64,000 nucleotides of DNA, taken from positions 898,729 through 962,728 of the forward strand of contig KK211198.1 of assembly GCA_000620945.1 (NCBI GenBank), in the 5' to 3' direction. The stretch comes from [Clostridium] viride DSM 6836 (lineage in GTDB: Bacteria; Bacillota; Clostridia; Oscillospirales; Oscillospiraceae). The position numbers were made by a program, and so were the translations under genes. The notes beneath the pieces were generated by a model. That model ran no database searches and was not told the DNA's origin. It saw nothing but the letters and a program-made list of their open reading frames with translations. This document shows positions 8,195 through 18,400 of this stretch, in pieces (positions within the stretch are counted from its first letter, which is position 1; every line of letters starts with the position of its first letter).

Positions 8195-9934
8195 TCAAAA
8201 TAACGCGATGAGCCTTGCTAGCTCTTCACACAAAACTTTTGCTTGGGTAAAGTCATTCTCTTTCACAGCCAATTCTATGTTCATCTCAAGGGATGTTTTC
8301 TTTTGTTCCAGTTCTAAATAGTCCCTACTAAAATGGTTCGAATAAATGGTCTTTCTAAATTTTCTCATGCTCATTCTTCGAATTGTCTTATCTTCAATGA
8401 TGAGCACATAATCCATACTGTTTACAATGGAATAAAAATCATGAGAAATCATAAGAACTGCACCTTTATAGTTCCTAATGGCTTTCTCCAGTGCGATTTG
8501 TGAATACGTATCTAAATGGCTTGTGGGTTCATCAAGAAGCAGCATGTTTGATTTGCTAACCGCGATTTTCGCTAATTGAAGTAAGTTTTTTTCCCCACCG
8601 GATAGGTTCTCAATCTTTTGATCTATGATATCTTGGTCAAAACCATAGCTTACTAGATAGGATTGAATCTCTTCCTCCGTTTGAAACCCAACATCCAAGA
8701 ACTCTTCCCGTATTGTACGAGACTCATTTAACATTTCGCCTTGTTGCTGCGATAAATAAGCCATCTGAATGTCTTGATTCACCTCAATCGCAGGATGATC
8801 ATTTTTAACGATTTCTCGGAGCAAGGTGGTTTTCCCAGTGCCATTTGCGCCAATAATAGCTACTTTATCCGTTGATTTTATTTCAAAGCTGACATGTTCG
8901 AGAAGAATGTCCTCAAAGGAGACACTGTAGTCGTTTACCTTTACTGCAACGGTTTCTTCGAGTTCATGATCTGCAACCAAACAGATATCTGGCTGCTTTG
9001 TATAAATAAATGGTGCTCGAATCCTACGCGCTTCTAATCGTTCTTGAATTTTGACTCGAGCTTTTAGCGCTCTTCCTCTTGAAGCATCGGTATTATAGCT
9101 TGCAATAAATCGAAGTTCATCAATTAATTTCTCATTGCGTTCAATTTCTAGGCTATCCCCATTGGCTAGTTCTTGTAGCTCAATTTTGCTTTCCAGCAGC
9201 GAAACATTATAAGCAAGATAGCTTCCCTCAAATTCTTGAAGCTCTAAGTTCTCCAGGTGCAAAATCTTATTGAAGCAATGGTTCAGTAGATATCGGTTAT
9301 GCGTAATCACCAGCAAGGTGCCTTTGTGAGAAATCATTAAATCTTTAAGCGAGTTTAGATTTTCAAAGTCTAAAAACACATCGGGTTCATCCATAATCAT
9401 TAGATCTGGGCTAGTCAACATTTCTTTAATGACTTGAATCAGCTTGAACTCTCCCCCACTAAGCTGAGAAATCAATTGATCTTTGTGTTTTTTTAGATTT
9501 GCTACGTTTAGCTTCTTATCAATATTGCTTTCAAAATCATTCCCACCAATGGCATCAAAGGCATCGATTGCTTGTTGGTATTGTTCCAGTAATGGCTCTA
9601 AATCCAAAGCCGTTTCCATTTCCGTACAAATGGATGCGATATCCTGTTGTAGCTTAATAAATTCTGAGCCGATATATTGGAACACTGTCATCTCTTCTGT
9701 TTTCTCCACTTGAGAGAATTGACTTACATAGCCTATTCTGCAATCGGGTCTTTTTTCTAGCTTTCCGTCGAACAGGTATCGTTCCGGATCCAGAATCAGG
9801 TTTATCAGCGTACTTTTCCCGCTGCCACTTGTCCCTATCAAAGCGCAATGCTTACCTTCTTCTAAGGTAAACGAAATGTTATGATATAAATCTTTATCTG
9901 GAAAGGAGTATGACAGTTTTTCCACATTAATCAT
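8195..9934 (-). CDS. ABC-F family ATPase (ribosome protection / antibiotic-resistance type)
   Basis: The 579-residue protein has two ABC domains and no membrane segments. Domain 1 has Walker A GTSGSGKST, signature LSGGE and Walker B LMIMDEPDVF. A charged linker of about 80 residues follows (around 235-315), then domain 2 with Walker A GANGTGKTT, LSGGEKN and LLLDEPTSHLD. A C-terminal helical extension is also present. ABC-F proteins bind the ribosomal E site; the resistance subfamilies dislodge antibiotics from the peptidyl-transferase centre. Assignment to the resistance type rests mainly on the leader peptide and terminator just upstream. Domain 1 ends its Walker B in DEPDVFLD, less canonical than domain 2. 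Drug spectrum cannot be read. It is cargo of element A. Confidence 0.85.
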   Translation of the reverse strand: MINVEKLSYSFPDKDLYHNISFTLEEGKHCALIGTSGSGKSTLINLILDPERYLFDGKLEKRPDCRIGYVSQFSQVEKTEEMTVFQYIGSEFIKLQQDIASICTEMETALDLEPLLEQYQQAIDAFDAIGGNDFESNIDKKLNVANLKKHKDQLISQLSGGEFKLIQVIKEMLTSPDLMIMDEPDVFLDFENLNSLKDLMISHKGTLLVITHNRYLLNHCFNKILHLENLELQEFEGSYLAYNVSLLESKIELQELANGDSLEIERNEKLIDELRFIASYNTDASRGRALKARVKIQERLEARRIRAPFIYTKQPDICLVADHELEETVAVKVNDYSVSFEDILLEHVSFEIKSTDKVAIIGANGTGKTTLLREIVKNDHPAIEVNQDIQMAYLSQQQGEMLNESRTIREEFLDVGFQTEEEIQSYLVSYGFDQDIIDQKIENLSGGEKNLLQLAKIAVSKSNMLLLDEPTSHLDTYSQIALEKAIRNYKGAVLMISHDFYSIVNSMDYVLIIEDKTIRRMSMRKFRKTIYSNHFSRDYLELEQKKTSLEMNIELAVKENDFTQAKVLCEELARLIALF

Positions 9935-9955
9935 AGGTATAACCTCTCTTTATCT

Positions 9956-9982
9956 AAAAAAGAGCTTATCAAATAAGCTCTT
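9956..9982 (-). terminator. Attenuator terminator in the ABC-F leader
   Basis: On the minus strand a 9-10 bp stem (9982-9973 with 9969-9960) with loop TTG is followed by six T residues. It overlaps the end of the leader peptide and lies 22 bp before the ABC-F start, so reading into the gene requires antitermination. Confidence 0.8.
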
Positions 9983-10049
9983 GAATGAATTTGCCGGCAA
10001 GGTAGCCCATACAACCAAGAATTCCACCCTTGAAGTGTTCTTTTCGCAT
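9969..10049 (-). CDS. Leader peptide of the ABC-F gene (26 residues)
   Basis: This short frame runs from ATG at 10049 to TGA inside the terminator stem; the product begins MRKEHFKGGILGCMGYLAG. The arrangement of short frame, terminator overlapping its stop, then the ABC-F gene is the known layout of ribosome-mediated attenuation: a stalled ribosome on the leader would prevent the terminator from forming. The ribosome-binding site is weak and close (CGGAG). An overlapping 44-codon frame starting at the ATG near 10085 and running through the terminator is an alternative, so which frame is translated is not certain. Confidence 0.6.
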   Translation of the reverse strand: MRKEHFKGGILGCMGYLAGKFIQELI

Positions 10050-10252
10050 GGCTCCGCTCGTTCGCTTTTACTCCGCCACAACATGTTTTTCTAGACTATC
10101 TTACCACATAAGATCGTGGACGTATAGAAGCTCTTCACACATACAAACATTTCCACAGAAAAGGATCGCTCCGACCTCTGGCGTGTTTGTCTGTGTTATC
10201 GACTACTGAGCATAGCTCAACGAATTTTATAAGGAATGTTTCAGAGTAGAGT

Positions 10253-10293
10253 GGTGATTCCAAAAGTGTTCTAAGAACGCTTTTGGAATCACC
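10253..10293. repeat. Long inverted repeat (hairpin) downstream of the reductase
   Basis: The arm 10253-10266 is perfectly complementary to 10280-10293 and pairing continues inward through GTTCT/AGAAC, giving a nearly unbroken stem of about 20 bp. It may end the reductase mRNA although no T run follows. The rest of 10050-10415 contains no convincing gene. Confidence 0.6.
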
Positions 10294-10415
10294 ACAACTA
10301 GTTTCTATCAAATCTTGAACTGTTCTACTGGTGCTAAGTTCCATCCGTCGATACACCAGTTCTCGGAAGCTCCCCCAAGAATTTGGCATATGAGGCTGAC
10401 CGTCCGAACCTATCC

Positions 10416-11957
10416 TCACGCAGGAGGTGTCACTTTTTCAAACACCCATGCTGTAAGCTCATTGAGGGAAGGGTGGATCACCATGGAGTCGTTGATGGGT
10501 TCATAGGTTCCAAGGTTTGGGCACAGGACGCGAAGGTCCTCCACTCCCTTACCCGCCATGTTGCAGGCGGTCTTTCGGCACTCATAGCCTGCGTTGATCA
10601 GGTAGACAAAGGGCTGGAGCAGCACGGCCGCTTGAGGGCCCACAATGTGGACGCCAAGAATCTTTTTGTCGTGCCCAAGGATCACCTTGACAAACCCGTT
10701 GTCCTCATCTTTCTTGCGATAGCCCATGGCAATTCCGCCCACCACCTCGGAAAAGTGGTTGTACGCCGTCTGATAAGGGATGCCTTTGTTTTGCACCTCC
10801 TTCTCCGTCATACCAAGGTGGGCCACTTGAGGATGGGTGAACACGGCCCAAGGTACGGCGTCGTAGCGCACCTGTTGCTTTTCTTCCCCGGAGAACAAAT
10901 TCCGGCTGAGGATCTGAGCCTCATAGTTTGCTTTGTGCCGGAGCTGATATTTTCCGTTGATGTCCCCCAGGGCCCAAATGTGCTTTTGTGAGGTCTCCAA
11001 AAAAGCGTTTGTCACGATCCAGCCCCGCTCGTCCGTCTCCACGCCGGCCCGCTCTAAGGATAGGGTATCGGCGTTTGACCGGATGCCGGAAGCCACCAAA
11101 ATTTCTTCGCATTCCACAATGGAGCGGTGTTTCGTCACGCTGTTCTCCACGGTGACATACTTTTTTCCTCCCACGGAGCGGACGGAGACGGCCTCGCTGT
11201 CACTGAGTATCTCTATCCCATTTCTTACAAATTGCCGTCGGACCAATTCGACCACTTCTGGCTCTTCCTTGTTTAACAGTCCGTTGGCGCGGGCCAGAAT
11301 GGTCACTTTTGTCCCGAACGCCGAGAAAATATGCGCAAATTCCGTGCTGATGGCCCCGCCGCCTATGATCACAAGGCTGTTCCATGGCCTTTGCGGAAAC
11401 TTTTCTCCGAAAAAGGTCTCCGACGTGACATACCCGGTTTCTTCCAGCCCTTCCACAGAGGGAACGAAGGACCTGGCCCCAGCTGCAATCAGAAACTTAT
11501 CCCCGAAAATTTCCTCATCCACTGCCCCCTGGCGGGAGATCACCATGCTGTTCGGGCCGGTAAAAGCACCGCGACCCTGATAGACCACCAAATTCGGAAT
11601 GTTCTTTAAATTTTCCTCAATGGTATGGTGAAAGTTGATCTGCTTCCACATTCTTTCCGAAATCACATCCCAATGGATGTCTGGATGCCCCACCTCAATG
11701 CCAATGCGGCCAGCCCGCTCCATTTCCCTTATAAAATCGGCGGGATAGACCAGCATCTTTGACGGGATACAGCCCTTTGTCAAGCAGGTTCCCCCCAGCT
11801 TTGCCTGTTCAATCAGCGCACAGCGCAACCCCTTCTCCAGAGCGACCTCCATCACCATCAGGCCTGCGCCGCTCCCCACAATAACCAGATCAAAATGCTC
11901 CAACGTCGTCTCCGCCTTTCTCCTTGCATGGTCGTAAGAACTGGGCTCCGAGTTCAC
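10416..11957 (-). CDS. Class I pyridine nucleotide-disulfide oxidoreductase (dihydrolipoamide dehydrogenase/mercuric reductase-like)
   Basis: In this roughly 513-residue flavoprotein, the FAD motif is VIVGSGAGLMVMEVA, the redox-active disulfide is GGTCLTKGCIPSK, the NAD(P)H motif is VIIGGGAISTEFA, and the second FAD contact is IWALGDING. The C-terminal dimerisation domain has the catalytic His-Glu pair in IHPSLNE. It would use NAD(P)H to reduce a disulfide or other acceptor; the substrate is not evident because no lipoyl complex or mer genes are nearby. Two starts are possible: GTG at 11957, or a TTG about 18 codons later with a better Shine-Dalgarno sequence just before the FAD motif. It has its own promoter and is element A cargo. 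Confidence 0.85.
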   Translation of the reverse strand: MNSEPSSYDHARRKAETTLEHFDLVIVGSGAGLMVMEVALEKGLRCALIEQAKLGGTCLTKGCIPSKMLVYPADFIREMERAGRIGIEVGHPDIHWDVISERMWKQINFHHTIEENLKNIPNLVVYQGRGAFTGPNSMVISRQGAVDEEIFGDKFLIAAGARSFVPSVEGLEETGYVTSETFFGEKFPQRPWNSLVIIGGGAISTEFAHIFSAFGTKVTILARANGLLNKEEPEVVELVRRQFVRNGIEILSDSEAVSVRSVGGKKYVTVENSVTKHRSIVECEEILVASGIRSNADTLSLERAGVETDERGWIVTNAFLETSQKHIWALGDINGKYQLRHKANYEAQILSRNLFSGEEKQQVRYDAVPWAVFTHPQVAHLGMTEKEVQNKGIPYQTAYNHFSEVVGGIAMGYRKKDEDNGFVKVILGHDKKILGVHIVGPQAAVLLQPFVYLINAGYECRKTACNMAGKGVEDLRVLCPNLGTYEPINDSMVIHPSLNELTAWVFEKVTPPA

Positions 11958-12005
11958 ACCCTCAGTCCCGGCTAGATCTGCTTGTCCATGCCATTTCTAT
12001 CCTTT

Positions 12006-12033
12006 ATTGTACCCAAAACCATGCCTGCGTCAA
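12006..12033 (-). promoter_or_regulatory. Promoter of the flavin disulfide reductase gene
   Basis: On the minus strand TTGACG (12033-12028), 16-bp spacer and TACAAT (12011-12006) lie about 50 bp upstream of the gene. The remainder of 12034-12498 shows no recognisable gene. Confidence 0.65.
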
Positions 12034-12498
12034 GCAATCCACACAAAATAATGGAATATAACCCATGCAACTGGCCCCAAGGTTACAGACAAATAGCCGC
12101 AACGTGATTGACCGAAAATTATGGTATCGGTACGAAGAACCAGTTGTGAAATGTACTGTTCAGGCCGAAATTCACTACCTTTCGGGCAAAAAACAGTTTT
12201 AGGACGGTTTTTTTTGCTAAGCTGTGATTAATTTGTCTTAAACGGAGTGACCCCGTGTGCCCACCTTGATAGCTTGCTTTATTGCGGTAATCTGTGTGGC
12301 GCAATTTTTGTCCGTCTGGTTTCCTACCACCTAGAAAAAACTGTCGGAAAAAGCGAACCGGCTTGCTGCTGGGTTTTCGGACGGTAGAGGAACAAAATCA
12401 AGAAAAACTGAGAGGATACAGTGGTTATACACCCATTTGCACTTACTCAATGCAAAAGGATAAGGGAAAACAAAGTGATTCATAGGAGGAAAACTGAC

Positions 12499-15400
12499 AT
12501 GAGAACGAGACTACTTAGTTTGGCAATGGCACTGTGTATGATGGTTAGCCTGCTGCCCACTGTGGCAATGGCAGCCGACATTATCACTGGGCAAGGATAT
12601 GAGTATAATACAAAGACAAAGATCCTGACCGTCAAGGAAAAAGGTGGGGCTCAGAGATTCGGAGGCGATTACCAAGCATCTTACAGGAATCAGTGCATAA
12701 AAGCAGTAATTCAAACAGGGGTAACTGAGCTTGGTTATTGTGAATTTCATTTGTTTGCAGCCTTAACCACGGTTGAATTTCCATCAACCTTAACTAAGGT
12801 AAGCGAAGGCGCCTTTTCTCAGTGCACCAGTTTGACTGAAATTACGATTCCCGAAACCGTGACCGAAATTGGTAATTCTCCATTTTGGGGCTGCACCGCA
12901 CTGAAAAAGGTAACGCTCCCAAGCAGCCTGACCTCCATCACGGAGGCTATGTTTGAGGGCTGCACCAGCCTGGAGACCATCACCTTCAATAATATAAATA
13001 ACGTCAAATCAGTCGGTAATAGCGCCTTCAAGGGCTGCACAAACCTAAAGACCTTCACAATTCCCAGTCAGGTGACCTCCATCGGTAATAATGCCTTTTA
13101 TGGGTGCAGCAGCCTCAGCTCCATCACAATCCCAAGCAAAGTGAGCTCGATTGGTGAATGGGCATTTTATAATTGCACGAGCCTTACATCAGCCATCTTC
13201 CAGAATAGCATGACAGATCTGACACGATCTATATTTCATGGCTGTACCAATCTTAGCTCCGTCACCCTTCCGAGCAATCTGAAGACCATCGGCATAGATG
13301 CCTTTAATTCCTGTACTAGCCTGAGTTCCATCAACATCCCTAGTACTGTGACCTTAATTGACTCAAGGGCTTTTCAAGCGTGTTCAAACTTGTCTGCCGT
13401 TCACTTTGCAAGCCCAAGTGCGTTAGACGTAATCAATGATTATAGTTTTTACGGCTGTAGCCGTCTTAGTTTCATCATAATTCCGAGCAAGGTGACGAGG
13501 CTCGGCTACAATGCATTTTCTGGTTGCACGAATATTACAGCCGTATTTGACTCACCAACAGCTCCAGTATTAGACGCATACGGCATTGTATTTCAACCTG
13601 CTGATGGGTATAAGCTTTATGTGCCTAAATATGGCACGGGCTACTCTGGTTATGGTTGGACAAGACTCGTAGTGGGTAATGTTGGCCTGACCAACCTGAC
13701 GCTAAGCAGCGGCGAACTTTCCCCGGCGTTTTCTTTTAATCAGTATACCTATACCGCAACGGTTCCCACTGGAACCAGCAGCATCACCTTCACCCCCACT
13801 GACTTTAGAGGTGAGACGATCACGGTAAATGGTACCCCTGTCGTCAGTGGTCAGGCATCCAATGTAATCTCCTTAACAGGGGATACTACCACGGTCACGA
13901 TTCAGGCGACATATGGTACCACCGTCGAAACCTACACCGTGGAGGTAACAAAGGCTCCCGCCCCTGTGAATCTCTTCACGCTAAGCGGAAAAGTGACCAC
14001 ACCCACCAAAAACGGAACACCCTCTACCACCGCCATCGATACGGCGCAGTACACCGGTACGGTGAGTTGGAAAGACCCTTCCGGTTCCTCTGTGGGCAGC
14101 AAGTTTCTCGGCGGCACGGCCTACACCGCCACCCTTACCCTTACGCCCAAGCAGGGCTACACGTTCAAAGGTCTTTTGGCCAATCAATTTACCTTTACGA
14201 ATGCGACCGTGACCAACCCGGCCGGCGGAGACGGAGATTTGGTTGTGAGCATCGCATTCCCTGCTACTGCACCACGTACGCTAAGCTCCATGGCCATTAC
14301 CACTCAACCGAAGACAAGCTATGAGTATGGTGAAACCTTTAGCGCATCGGGTATGATAGTTAAGGCCACTTATGACGATGGCACAACGGACAACAACTTC
14401 ACAGCGTACACCGTAGACAAAACCGGCCCCTTGACCCCCAGCGACACCATGGTTACCCTTACAGCGACAGGCACATCAATGACAGCAACGCAGCCCATCA
14501 CCGTTGCAGCCCGTGTGCTCACCTCCATTGCGGTTACCACACAACCAAAGATGACCTACCAATACGGTGAAACCTTTAGTCCGGCGGGTATGGTCGTGAC
14601 CGCGAACTATAAAGATGGCGCAACGGACCACAATTTCACAGATTACACCGTGGACAAGACCGGGCCTCTAACCATGAGCGATACCACGGTTACCCTAACT
14701 GCCAGAGACACAGCCGTAAAAACTACGCTGAATATTACCATTAACAAGGCAGACGGCCCTGCCGCGCCAAGCCTCACATTTTCTTTTGATGGTGTGAACG
14801 CTAATAAGCTCATGGGTTCAGATAGTACGATGCAATACAGTCTGGACGGCGGAGCTGCTTGGTCTACTTGCTCCAGCGACATGGTGCTAGCAGGTACTCA
14901 AATTTCGGCAGATAAGGACATCAAGGTGCGGAAGAAAGAAACAGCCACCACCTTGCCCGGTGAAATCCAAACCATTGATATCTTGGTAGGCCCGGCTTCG
15001 CCCACAGGTATGCTCCCCACTGATTGCACCACCATAGAAAATAGCAACGGAAAGATAAGTGGCGTCAATCCTGCGATGGAGTATAAACGGTCCACCGCGT
15101 CCTCTTGGACGGCAGTCAGTGGCAATGAGATCACCGGCCTTACCGATGGTACATATGAAGTGCGGTTCAAGGCTACAGGGCATATGCTCCCCAGCAGTCC
15201 CTCATCTGTCCCCATCAGCCCTTATATTCCTGCAACGGTTACCAACTTTGTCCTGGACAGCCATGTAACCGCACCGACCAAAAATGGAACCCCTAGCACC
15301 ACCCCGATTGACGCAACCCAGTACACCGGCACCGTTAGTTGGAACGTGACTTCCGGAGCCCCGGTGGGCAGCACTTTCCTTGGCGGTACAGCCTACACAG

Positions 15401-18400
15401 CCACCGTTACCCTGACACCAAAGTACGGCTACACCTTCTCCGGTGTTTCCGCAAATTCATTTACCTATTTGGATGCTGCCGTTACCCACTCAGCCGGGGG
15501 CGATGGCAATTTAATGGTGAGTATTGCGTTTCCTGCGACTGCGGCCCGAGAATTGGTATCCATTTCCATCAAAGCACAGCCAGAAAAGACGAGTTATACA
15601 GTTGGAGAAACCTTCGACAAAACGGGCATGGTCGTGACCGCAACCTATGATGATGGCACAACGGATGGCAACTTCACAGACTACACCGTTGACAAAACCG
15701 GCCCTCTGAGCTCGAGCGACACCTCGATCAAGGTGACGGCAAACCACACAAGTATCTCTTCGCAGCAGCTAATTGAGGTGAGCAAACTGGATGGTCCCTC
15801 CGCACCAACGGTTACCTTCTCCTTTGACGGCGAACACGCCAATATGCTTATGGGCGCCACTGCTTTAATGCAATACAGCCTAGACGAAGAAAGTAGCTGG
15901 TCTGACTGCAGTGAGAACATGGATTTGACCGGCATCAACATTAGCACCAGCGGCATTAAAGTGCGTCTTATGGAAACGGATACTACCAAAGCTGGCGAAA
16001 TTAAGACCATCAGCATAAGCAAGGCAGAAACACCTACCGCAACCGCAAGTAACGCGACGGTGTCCGGCAAGGGTACCATTACTGGCGTGACTGACAAAAT
16101 GGAGTATAAGTTATCTGTCTCGTCTACCTGGATAAGCGGCGACGGCAACCCCATTGCCCTTGATCCTGGCACCTATGAGATACGGGTTAAGGCCACCGGC
16201 ACAGTACTGGCTAGTGACAGCCAGGTGCTGACCATCGCAGCGTTTGTAAAGGGTACGCCGACTAAACTGGATTTGAGCTATTCCCTGACTGACGTGGTCT
16301 ATGACGGTGATGCCAAGCCCCTATCCGTGACGGCTGGTTCGAGCAAGAACTTGGGTGAGATCATTGTTTATTACGATGGCAAGACTGACGCTCCTACCAA
16401 TGCAGGTACGTACCAAATTACCGTAGACATTGCGGGCAATGCAGAGTACAACGCGGTCACTGGACTGCCCCTGGGCGACTACAGCATTGAAAAAGCAAGT
16501 CATACCGGCATCACGACAGTTTCCAAGACGGTTCGGGCAAACAAGGCAGAAACCAATCTCACGGTTGCATTGCCCACTGACCTCCCCCATGGGGCAAGCT
16601 TTGCTGCATCCGGAACCGTTGGCGGTACTGTAGCGCTGATTGCTAGTCACTCTGTGGAAGGCACAACGCTGACTGTTAGCACCGCCAGTCATGCAGCGAC
16701 CAGCGCCACCATCACCATTCCAGTGACCGGAGCAACAAACTACCAAGATTATGACGTGGTGGTTACCATTACCGCCGAAAACAAGGAAATAGTCACCGTT
16801 TCCGGCTTAACTCCTGCCACCGATCTGGTCTACAACGGTATGCCCCAAAACGGATACACCGGCACTGTAACCGTTTCTGACAACAAGGTAAGCACCGACG
16901 AGCTAGTCTACACTTACACCAGTACGGACAGCGGAACCTATAACAGCACCACTGCCCCAACCAATGCAGGTGCTTATCAATTGGTGGTTTCCATAGCGGA
17001 TGACAATGAGGATTTTGCCGGTGCACATGAAGCGATTGCTTTTGATATTGCGAAAAAGGAAATCACCACACCCCCTGCAGATACTACCGAGTTTTCCTAT
17101 CGCGGCGAGGAACAGACCTATGTCCTTGTTGCATCCGATGCGTACAGCGTCAGCAACAATAAACAGACCAATGCGGGGACATATCCGGTAACCGTGGAAC
17201 TAAGGGATAAAGCAAATACGCAATGGGCTGATAGCAAGAATACGGAGGATAACACCTTCGATTTTGTGATCAAAAAGGTCTCGGCTACCGTATCTGCGGA
17301 CAATAAGACTAAGATTGAAGGGCAACCTGATCCCGTATTTACCTTTACTTCCAGCGGCTTCGTGAAGGGAGAGAGCATTACCGGCGTCACCTTTACCTTG
17401 ACGGGTACCACCATTACTCTTGGGGGAGGCACGGTTTCCGGTGGTGGAAACGACAATTATGACATCACCTATAAAGCGGGAACGCTGACCATCCGGCCTG
17501 CTCAGGAGGTTCTAGCAGCGACCATCTCCGCTGCAACCACCGCCAAAACTGGCGTCGTTGCTTTGGACAAAGCCGCTAGTGAAGTGTCCAAGGGGCAGAA
17601 ATTTGTGTCTACCGCCCTCATGACCACGTTGAACCATGCCATTGCGGATGCTCAAAAACACGTAACTACTGGCGATACAGCCCCAAGCCCTGGGCCCGAA
17701 AGCTCTGTCTTGAGTGCTATTACGGCGCTAGACAATGCACTTCAAGCGTTTATCCAAGGCATCCAAGTTGGCACAAAGGCTACCTCCTCCGGTGGTGGCT
17801 CCTCCGTGATTCGCGACGGTAGTGACAAAGCCACAGGGATAACCGTGGAAGGTACCTTGTATAGCAACATCCGCGTGACTCCTTTGAGCCTCCGTGAAAC
17901 AGGCACCACAAATGATCTGCTTGATGCCAAGACCTACGGTGAGTTAGAGCAGCGTGTTGCCAGCGGATTCTCAGTCTTTGCCGCTTATGGAGTCTCCTGT
18001 GATAGCTACCGCGGCGATCTAACCTTGACCTTCCCTGTGGATGCTGCGTACAACGGAAAGGAGTTTATGGTATCGCATAAAACAAGTGATGGAACGATTA
18101 AAATCTATACCGGTACAACTAAAGACGGCAAAATCACAATTCAAGTACAAAACCTAGCTTTGTTTATGATTGCCATTCAGGCCGATTCGCAGTCTTCCGA
18201 TCCGGGGGCAAGCACGTTTCCTGATGTCAAGCAGAATGACTGGTTTTATGATGCAGTGGCAACGTGCCGCCAACTTGGCCTGATGAACGGCACATCACAG
18301 ACAAGCTTTGAGCCAAATGCAAACAGCACCCGGGCCATGATTGTCACGGTTCTTTATAACATGGCCGGCAAACCTGCTGTGACGACTAGTGGGAGCGAAT

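Noticed and set aside
10135..10419. 94-codon minus-strand frame past the reductase gene
   Set aside because: It spans a long hairpin and has no Shine-Dalgarno sequence or family resemblance.
12600..13600. CRISPR-like or tandem DNA repeats in the surface-protein gene
   Set aside because: The periodicity is at protein level (LRR units of about 23 residues) with divergent DNA; there are no spacers or cas genes.
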